Origin: Isoetes taiwanensis
Taxonomy: Eukaryota; Streptophyta; Lycopodiopsida; Isoetales; Isoetaceae
Length of the DNA: 64,000 nucleotides
Reading direction: 5' to 3'
Assembly: GCA_021234155.1 (NCBI GenBank)
Contig: JAJEKV010000024.1
Location: forward strand, 12,002,913-12,066,912
Shown: one piece after another, positions 56,780 through 64,000 of the stretch
How the letters are laid out: each line of letters begins with the position of its first letter
Numbering within the stretch: position 1 is the stretch's first letter
Program-made: the position numbers and the translations under genes
Notes under the pieces: generated by a model
The model's database searches: none
What the model was told of the DNA's origin: nothing
The model's input: the letters and a program-made list of their open reading frames with translations, nothing else

Positions 56780-56926
56780 AACCTTTTTTGTAAATAATTA
56801 AAAAAATTTTTAATATAGAGCAATTTTGTGTACTTTAATTGCATAAACTTGATTAATTAGAGCAAATTAATAAGTTTTAGCTTTTGTTTCAGTTAAATAG
56901 GACAATTGCAGACCGAAAGACGTGAT
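56780..56926. other. Downstream region of the H3-like gene
   Basis: AT-rich sequence with A and T runs just past the stop codon, plausible as a 3' UTR. No histone-type 3' stem-loop is seen. Confidence 0.4.
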
Positions 56927-56993
56927 GTCCCACAGCTCGCGCCTGGTCGCAAAACTAAATTTTAGTTTTGAAGCGAGGCGCAAGCTGTGAGAC
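56927..56993 (+). promoter_or_regulatory. 67-nt hairpin, copy 3
   Basis: GTCCCACAGCTCGCGCCTGG ... GGCGCAAGCTGTGAGAC; one arm position differs from the other copies. First of the pair upstream of the second histone-like ORF. Confidence 0.8.
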
Positions 56994-57126
56994 CTCGCCC
57001 AAACTTGACCAAAGCAGCTCCAAATCGACCAAATAAGGGGTCAATTCTGTCTGATTTGATGAGCCCATCATCCTTACACCATTAGTTTACCTAAATTAGA
57101 CACCTTTTGATCGAAATGAGACTGAT

Positions 57127-57193
57127 GTCTCACAGCTCGCGCCTGGTCAAAGAACTAAAAGTTAGTTTTGGAGCGAGGCGCAAGCTGTGAGAC
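57127..57193 (+). promoter_or_regulatory. 67-nt hairpin, copy 4
   Basis: GTCTCACAGCTCGCGCCTGG ... GGCGCAAGCTGTGAGAC, with 200-base spacing from copy 3 (190 bases between copies 1 and 2). It lies 191 bases before the second TATA box. Confidence 0.8.
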
Positions 57194-57383
57194 CTCTTAC
57201 CATTTCTTCACCAGGACTTGTCAAAATCATCTTCAACCTATTGCATAGCATCTTTTAGGTAATCTAGCCTTGTTCAAACATCTCATCTAGTCTTCAAATT
57301 TCCATTTTGACCTCAGATAGATTAGAATTACCCAACCCCAGGAATTTTCCAAGTCATCCAAAAATTAGGGGTTTCCCCTTTTC

Positions 57384-57392
57384 TATAAATAG
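57384..57392 (+). promoter_or_regulatory. TATA box of the second histone-like gene
   Basis: TATAAATAG, 122 bases before the ATG at 57506. Position and sequence mirror the box at 55416. Confidence 0.65.
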
Positions 57393-57505
57393 ACCCCTCA
57401 TTTCTCAGATAGCACCCTACAAATCTGCTCCTGCCCTTCTAGCCGATTTCTCAACTCCCTGAGGCGCTCTTGCAACCGTTTGTTACCCTCTTCTGCAATT
57501 AACCA

Positions 57506-58343
57506 ATGGCAACCTCGACTTTTCGCGTAGATGGTACAAATACAAATTTTATGTTGCCGGTAGGCCGACGACCACCAAATCTTCCATATCTTCGTGAAGG
57601 AGGTAGATGTCCAAACAACCTTGCACGCCGCGACCCGGCTTTACGGTAGAGTCTTGTCTGAGTTCCAAGCTAGGGTAGAACCAGCGCTAGTGCAACTCCC
57701 CCCTTGTATAGGCTACTTTGTTCCTAGACAGTCCCTGCAGGCAGCATTAGACAATGTCCCGAACATCGCCAAATACCTGACAAACAAGGCGCAGCGCACA
57801 CCTGAGCCAATGGTCTTAACTGTCAATAAAACCAAGTACTTCTCCTTCAACACTGCCTTGGCAATCTTTCTTACCCACCGTGCCGAGAACACCGTGGGGG
57901 AAACCTCCATTCCCCCCATGGACGTGGACCCATTAGCCATAGCAGCAGAACAACGGCTCCTCACACAAGATGAACAGGGAGCGAGGAAGGGAAGGAAGAA
58001 GACTTCGGATGAACAGAATCGAAAGAAGAGGAAGACTATGTCGAGCTCGACCCAAATGGGAGGAGCGGCGACAAGCGAGCGCAGAGTGGCAAGACTTCAA
58101 AGAAGCCGGCAAACTCTCAGAGTCGCACCACCCCTTGGGTTAGGCATCACAAGCCTAGCCCCCATTATTGTCAAAGGCGAGGAGTTTTTGCTCCTAAGCG
58201 ACATCCAAAACCTTCCGGAGTGCAGGGAAAGGGAGTACCGACCCGAAGAATTGCTGCACCAACTCCGAAAAACAGACTTGGACGACTTCATCGTCCGGGG
58301 GAATCCGACTTCCCCTCCAAGTAAGGGAAGCCGACACTTTTGA
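57506..58343 (+). pseudogene. Divergent histone-fold (H2B-like) protein, frameshifted
   Basis: The ATG at 57506 opens a frame (MATSTFRVDGTNTNFMLPVG) that must shift near 57561 into the long frame ending at 58343. The region after the shift (IFHIFVKEVDVQTTLHAATR, LYGRVLSEFQARVE, then PRQSLQAALDNVPNIAKYL) follows the helix pattern of histone H2B: KVLKQVHPD-like alpha-1, alpha-2, then SREIQTAVR..LPGELAKHA-like alpha-3/alpha-C. LPVGR just before the shift recalls H2A's FPVGR, so H2A or an H2A/H2B hybrid cannot be excluded. The C-terminal half is basic (GARKGRKKTSDEQNRKKRKT), like a nuclear signal, and unrecognised. Promoter layout matches the H3-like gene. The histone assignment rests on pattern only. 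Confidence 0.45.
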
Positions 58344-59059
58344 CGGGAGAGTCTACCTCCCACATCCAAGCCTACAAAGAACATCAAAGCGCATTATGGA
58401 GGCGCATAAGGCCGAGAACAAGCTACCAACGGAGGAAGAGTTCCTTGCTCTTCAGGAACAGATGGGGATCCGCTACGCGACCTCAAACATCCTAACGGCC
58501 AGCTCTTCTGGCAAAGACTCCCCCCTGAGAGAAGAGGCTAATTCGACCGAGGGCTTCAAAGAATGTATGAGACTACGTGGAGCTCACCACGGTGGAGGTT
58601 GATGACTTTGCAAGCAGACACAGGGCTGGATACCGAGTGGCCGAGGACCCGTCTCGCAACGACAGGTCGCTGCGGTATTACCTTCCACTGCTGATGGATG
58701 GAAGAATAGCGGTAATTCACCGCAAGTTCACCCCCAGAGGCGAAGAAGGAGTATCGATGCTGATTGCACTCTCGGGATTCGCCCGACATGCGCGGTTGCC
58801 CCTCAACACCGAGTATGCAATCCTGGTGAAGAGAGCGGTAGCACTCGACGTCTTCGACTTCGCCATACCTTACAGGCGGCAGGGAAGATTGGCGGTGACA
58901 GCAGCTTATACCTCCGACCGCAGAATAGAAGACTTGGCGAGAGCTTTGCAGGGCGGATCTTCAGCCAATGTCCTTAGGAACTTGGGCCATTCAGTGGGAA
59001 CAGCCCAAGTGAAAAAGTTCCTAGAGGATAATCCATCTTACCGGCGGCAGCAAGAATGA
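58344..59059 (+). CDS. Unrecognised protein of the histone-bearing element
   Basis: Two overlapping open frames (58396-58602 and 58577-59059) that probably formed one ORF, perhaps continuing the H2B-like frame. The first part reads MEAHKAENKLPTEEEFLALQ. The second (160 aa) is well folded in look: alternating hydrophobic helices (VSMLIALSGFARHARLPL, EYAILVKRAVALDVFDFAIP) and a basic C terminus (VKKFLEDNPSYRRQQE). I recognise no family. A capsid-like or structural role would fit its place before the integrase remnant, but nothing shows it. Confidence 0.45.
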
Positions 59060-59222
59060 TTAGCAGCAGTTGTAATTTTATATTAGCATAATATAAAATA
59101 TGAATATAATTTCGTTACTCTATAAATGTTTTGTTGATGTATTTTTGTGTCCCCAACCATGCCAACAAACATAAATAATGCAAGAAAACAAGGGAAACTA
59201 ACCATATAGCTATGAACCACTT

Positions 59223-60480
59223 GTGTATGCAGCTAGAGGCCTAAACGCAGGAGAACGTCAACTGCGAGAACTTATGGAAGAACAGAGTCCGCCCAGGCCA
59301 CGCCCGGCAAGGAACCTGCTTGAAGAATTTGGACAAATGACCCCAGAAGAGGAAATATCGCAAATGAGGACGGACCTTGAGCAGATAAAGGCTTTGCTAG
59401 CCGCACAAGCAGGGGCAGGTTCGGTGGGTAACGCTCAACTGCCGCAAGCATCAGCTCAGAGAACAGGACTCCCAAGAACAGCAAGAGGGAAGGATGCCTT
59501 GATGGTAGTAGTCGACAAGTTGTCGAAGATGGCGCATTTTTTGCCTTGCAGGACCACAGATACAGCTATGGATACAGCAAAGCTCTTCACCAAAGAGATC
59601 TTCAGGCTTCATGGCATGCCAAGGGAGATTATCTCCGACAGGGATCCGAAGTTCATGAGTGCTTTTTGGCAAGACCTCTTTGCCACAATTCAGACAAAGC
59701 TATCCATGAGCACGGCATATCATCCTCAGACGGATGGCCAGACGGAGCGGACCAACAGGATCTTAGAAGACATGCTACGAAACTATGTCTGGAATAAGCA
59801 AAGTATGTGGGAGGAATTTATTCACTTGGTGGAGTTTGCATACAATAGCACCAAGCAGGAATCATCCCAAATGTCGCCATTTATGATCAATTATGGCTAT
59901 CGATTTTAACTCCGCACACTTGGCACAACCCCGTGTCAAAAGTAGAAGTTTCGCGACAAAAATGTTGGCCGATATCACGGCTTCGTGGAAGAGGTTCGAG
60001 GGTATCTGCTAGCAGCAAGAAGTCGACAAAAAGAGCATCGCCGACAAGCATCGAACAAATCGAGAGAGTTCAAAGTTGGAGATGATGTATGGCTCAAGAT
60101 CAAGGTAAAGCAGCGGCTTCGGGATCGGAAATTGCAAGAAGCTTGCTCCAAGGTGGGTGGACCTTTCGTAATAATCAAGAGAGTAGGTAATCAATCCTAC
60201 AAGCTAGACTTGCCAAAGACACCTAAAGATTCATAAGGTCTTCCACGTAAGCTTGCCAAGAAGCATACTCCAAATCCGCATCGAAGTCTTGGACACTCCA
60301 ACGTTGTTGGAAATGACGGAGGAGCAACCGGAAATAGTCCCGCACTGATTCTTGATAAAAGCTTTCAAGAAGACAAGGAGGTCGGAGTTCCTCCAATACT
60401 TGGTCAAGTGGAAACACTTGCCGCTGGAAAAACGCGACATGGGTACTTAAGAAAGATTTAGTAAAGCAGTACCACACGGT
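59223..60480 (+). pseudogene. Truncated chromovirus integrase with broken chromodomain
   Basis: A frame from 59223 (start codon GTG or read from upstream) begins with a gag-like helical stretch (ERQLRELMEEQ ... EEEISQMRTDLEQIKALLAAQ). Near 59480 it joins a Ty3-type integrase core: ALMVVVDKLSKMAHFLPC, SDRDPKF (second acidic residue) and YHPQTDGQTERTN (catalytic Glu), ending at a stop at 59909. The zinc-binding HHCC part and the first catalytic Asp (SMDF box) are missing. In another frame (59985-60236) follows the GPY/F-type tail (FKVGDDVWLKI, GGPFVIIKRV). Then, frameshifted, comes the chromodomain signature YLVKWKHLP (near 60397). It cannot work as an integrase. Confidence 0.88.
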
Positions 60481-61231
60481 TTATGGAGCAATGGGGCGGC
60501 AAGGTCATCTCCGAAGAAATTCGGCAAGGTCATCGGGCATGTCGATTTGTGTAGGTTAATTCTTGTATAGATTAATCTACGCATGCAATCTATGCTTGGT
60601 ATGGGTCGCATGCGTTGTTACCGATGATGAGACCACTACGGTGATCTCTAGGGCGTAGTGTAATGTCAATGTAGGCATGACCGCGTTTCCGCTTGGGCGA
60701 GTGGAAGGTAGATTAGAAAGTCTACTTCTGTCCCACGGAAGTAGACGACCTCGAGAGAAAGGAGGTCATTAAGGAATGCATTGATAGGGAAAGCACCTTT
60801 AGCCCCATATATGCTTTGATAGGAGGAATCTATCCTTCATGCCCCCCACGCGAGAAGGATATCCTCCACGCTGGGCAACTAGAGGTGTAGGCATGAGCGG
60901 CATATAGGCGCTGTCTCCACGGCCATTATGGAAGATTCATCCTCTTCCTACGCCGGGAGATTAGCCATGCATTCATGTAGATAGGTGGGGTGGTCACCAT
61001 ATAACCAAAATTTATTAAATAATTAAAACGGTACTAACGTAGTGTCGACCTGCAGGCCAGTAGAGCGCTCCGGAGGGCAAGGAGGTCGAGCTACGAAGAC
61101 TTGCAACACAAATTTTGTTGGAATGTGTTGCAAGGAACGAAGAGTACCTCGGACATTAATTATAGATATAAAATGTTGAAATTTTGTATAACTTAAGATA
61201 GTGAATAACTGTTAATGGTTTTATGAATACG
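60481..61231. other. 3' internal region of the histone-bearing element
   Basis: Non-coding, between the chromodomain remnant and the 3' LTR. No polypurine tract is seen before the 3' LTR, in keeping with a small deletion over the junction. Confidence 0.5.
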
Positions 61232-62764
61232 GTCCCAGGACATATACTGTACTGCCCCGTCACGCGTACACGCCACTCCGACCGACGTGTACGCCAACGG
61301 ATAGCCAGGTAAGTAGCCCTTGGGGGCAACTTGCTAGATATGTTCACATGTTATTAATGTGCACATGTGCACATTAATGTGGGCACACCTTTCCATGTTG
61401 GCATATTTTGCCACCTAGCCATTAAAGGCAAGTGGGGCCTTTTCAATTATCCCACATGCCAAAATGGGTAATTGAAAACCCTAGCCTAAACCCCATGTCT
61501 ATTTAGGGTAGAAAAACCCTAGCTTGCTAGTTTTTCGTCCTTAGGGTTTTAGAGCTCTGTTTTGGCTGCCCCAGGAGCCAAAACCGACTCCCAGACGCTG
61601 CCCAAGCGAATTGCGCCATCAGTTCCCCTGAATTCGATCAGCTCAGCAGGATGGTTGAACTCAGGTCAGGAGGAGCCACTCAAGGATCAGGTATTTGGTC
61701 AATTTAATAGCTTAAACCGTCTTCTAGTCATGGAATCAGTAGGTTTAGACTATTAAATTGCCCATAGCAGCTATCTAGATCTTAGATCTCGGACACTAAC
61801 TAAAGAACCTAACTCTATGATTAGATCTAGTGCCTTAGTTCTTCTGTGATGTATTTGGATGATGTATCTCTGTGAACTCCTCGTATTGGGAAGGGGGGTA
61901 GAGGCCCTAAAGCTTGTAGTTGATGCTCCTAGAGTAGCCTCTCTAGCACACTATAGATTCGGCCTGTGTACAAGAGCCACACCTGGTTGTGGGTGAAGGG
62001 GCCAGACTGGCTGAGAAGGAGGTTCATGTTCTGACTCTTGAACGATCCCCCTGGTGTGTAAGGCCTACCGGGGATCATTGTGACTAGGCCTAATGGCTTA
62101 CCACTGAGTGCGGGTAAGGCATGGGCTCGACACCCGTGAAGTGGTGTACACTTTCCAGTGGGTTCAGTCGAATACGGGCGGTGGCCCTCTAGTCACCTTG
62201 AGTCAGCATGTAGATCTCTGGAGGGAGTGATCCCTACCTGCCCCATCGGAACTGGGGTGATGAACCCAGGAATAGCCCTTCTGGCTATGCATCCGGCGGG
62301 CTACAGTCAGGTCCCGACACTTTTCAGCCTACTCTGCAAAGTGTGCACAGGAGGGGCGGATGGAGTGGACAACCCTATGCCATGTTCTATGCCAGCCAAA
62401 TCCATTGCCATGAATTCTGTCTGTAATGAACTCTGGAGACCCAAGCCGTCAGTCATCCCCTTGAGTCTGAGCCGTGGGTAGGATTCCCTATGTGATGTGC
62501 TGACCATTGTGTATGCAAATGTTGATATACCACCCTTCTGGGTGGATGGAGGATTATGTTGTGTACTGACATGTATGTTTACGCTTCCGCAGCTAGGTAG
62601 GCCCTGAGGGAGACAGGGTAGAATGACACCTTCACTCTTCCCACTGGGACTCGTTACGAGCGCAGTGATACGTGGAGGGCCTTGTATCAGCATGGAGCTG
62701 GTGCGGGGGAAGAACTCCTGTTTGTATACGGTGAGAGCACCGTATACGAGTAGGGGACGTCACA
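61232..62764 (+). repeat. 3' LTR of the histone-bearing element
   Basis: Matches the 5' LTR from its base 25 (GTCCCAGGAC) to the end GGGGACGTCACA, with scattered substitutions and small indels. The first 24 bases of the LTR are missing. The terminal hairpin GTATACGGTG/CACCGTATAC is at 62724-62747. Confidence 0.9.
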
Positions 62765-62769
62765 GTCTT

Positions 62770-64000
62770 AACATGTGTGATCATCCCTGCGCTGCGTCAC
62801 TGCTCCTCATCCCTCATAATCTGGTCAAACCTTGTGTTCAACCTCCTTGCAAGCTAGATAGTGCCAGCAGTGTTCTGTATCCACCCATTGATCCATTCCT
62901 CTATCCCCTCAGCTGCTTTGTATACATACATACTGCAACATTAAACGGGTCCTGAAAATCTCATTGCGGCCACATTTTGGTAGCATAGAAGAGCAATGCA
63001 CACAATTTGCACAGCTTTGTCTAACTTTTGTCTAAAACATGTGTGCAGGAACTAGAAGGTTGAGAGTCACATCTTTGAAGATCACAAGTTGACACCTTTG
63101 TTGAAGAACCAAGGGGAGGACATTCGTTGAATATCATGCAAGTGTAGCAAGGAGGATAAGATTCAAGCAAGTGTAGTTGAGTTTGAAGTTTTGAAGACCC
63201 CTCCCTCAGGATTGAAGTTTGGAAGACCCCTCAAGATTGAAGTTTGGAAGATCCCTCAAGATTTTTTGGTATGTAGCTAGTTCCAAATCATTTTGGCATG
63301 AGTTCTATTTCCCAAAGCTCCTTACATGACCTCACCACCTCAATTCCATCCATGAACAACATACATGCTTCATACTCATATCTTCATGCCTCACCATCAT
63401 TTTCCCTAGCCCAAGTTGGCAGAGTGTCTTTTTGTAGTCAAAACACACCATACATGCATCGCACATCCATCATACATTCACCACCTTTGAAAAAAGCAAA
63501 AAAACCCCATCAAATTTGGCTATTTCCATGATCTAAGATCATCTTCTCTCACTAAAAGCTAAAGTAGAAAGAGAAAGTGCACATTTTCGTCAAACAAGTA
63601 TGGAGAAGTAAAGTATCCAAGTTATTGCATAAAAGATCTATTGTTATGTGCACTAGTGCCAAATTTGTTGCCAAATTGTAAACATCATCCTCAAAAAATG
63701 CCAAATACCATCCACATCACCACCCAAGCACATCCATGTCATCATACACGTGTCACCTACCACAATTTTTTCCCCAAAATGTTTGACCTAAGTAAAGTTA
63801 TTTTGATACCCTAGGTGACATGTCATCATTCCATGGTGCTACATCATCCCCAAGTGCTTCCACGTCATCTCACACATTCATTCACATCATCTCCACTTCA
63901 TAAAAAATGACCAGAAAAAAGCCATTTTGGTGAGAGATTTGTCTGGAGGGGGAAAACTGGCCGAGATAGACATATCTTTCATCACAACAGTGTACAACAT
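62770..64000. other. Right-hand spacer with short tandem repeats
   Basis: No gene recognised. GATTGAAGTTTGGAAGACCC-type units repeat about three times at 63182-63263. The following sequence is rich in CATCAT/CACATC motifs. Confidence 0.5.

Larger units (their letters stand above)
53305..62769 (+). mobile_element. LTR retrotransposon carrying histone genes
   Basis: Bounded by the 5-bp duplication GTCTT (53305-53309 and 62765-62769). The LTRs are about 1.5 kb with ends TGTGACG/CGTCACA. The 3' LTR lacks its first 24 bases together with the purine tract. An initiator-Met PBS follows the 5' LTR. The interior is not a normal gag-pol: it has four copies of one hairpin, two TATA boxes, an H3-like ORF, an H2B-like ORF, an unrecognised ORF, and only the back half of a chromovirus integrase. 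There is no protease, reverse transcriptase or RNase H, so the element is non-autonomous. The LTRs differ by scattered substitutions and small indels, so the insertion is not brand new. Confidence 0.9.

Noticed and set aside
53310-62764. Endogenous giant-virus insertion as the source of the histone genes
   Set aside because: The genes lie between matching LTRs with TSD, PBS and integrase remnant, and no giant-virus hallmark gene is present. Such a virus as the original donor cannot be excluded.
62158-62955. ORFs in and after the 3' LTR
   Set aside because: They lie in LTR sequence repeated at the 5' end without conserved frames and have no protein features.

Overview
This window is nuclear DNA of a land plant, most likely a fern or another seed-free vascular plant. 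That is an inference from the very long PLS-type PPR protein, the long transposon-filled introns and the mix of transposons. Two host genes can be read with confidence. One is an intron-poor PPR gene on the minus strand (15373-18488). The other is a 12-exon minus-strand gene for a plastid protein with two thioredoxin/GST-N folds (22063-27976), whose exon phases close perfectly at 345 codons plus stop. A small hydrophilic ORF (14319-14606) is doubtful. I saw no tRNA, rRNA or CRISPR.

The rest is mostly mobile DNA. From left to right: the 3' end of a LINE (1-165); a pyrimidine-rich element full of hairpins (about 1000-3950); a MITE (5817-6190); an 0.9 kb tandem duplication (6766-8570); a nearly intact Copia element with 5-bp target duplications (9365-14169); LINE 3' pieces (21090-21625, 28200-28551, 30070-31535); two related Helitrons with hairpin-CTAG ends (32078-34592 and 42642-48329), the second carrying exon-like gene pieces and a nested hAT element; fragments of an NADPH oxidase, a PPR and a Pumilio/NOP9-like gene between the Helitrons; and a decayed minus-strand Ty3 gag-protease (48484-51445).

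The most striking object is the LTR element at 53310-62764, with 1.5-kb LTRs, matching TSDs and an initiator-Met PBS. Most of its gag-pol is missing. In its place is a cassette whose first ORF is a long histone H3: it starts with the exact H3 tail MARTKQTARK, runs through about 310 charged residues and ends in a complete H3 histone fold. A second ORF looks like a divergent H2B-type histone fold. Each of the two has its own TATAAATAG box, preceded by two copies of a 65-67-nt near-perfect hairpin. A third ORF is unrecognised. The pol remnant is a 5'-truncated integrase with a broken chromodomain, the module that in related elements reads methylated H3 tails.

The second notable signal is a structured RNA module repeated four times (37-101, 3686-3762, 13842-13904, 31382-31450) at the 3' ends of otherwise unrelated retroelements: two LINEs, the Copia and the pyrimidine-rich element. 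It has a variable but complementary lower stem, U tracts on both sides, a C/G upper stem and an apical loop that is either GAAA or TTCG. This matches the architecture of ENE (triple-helix RNA stability) elements, and each copy is followed by a second hairpin.
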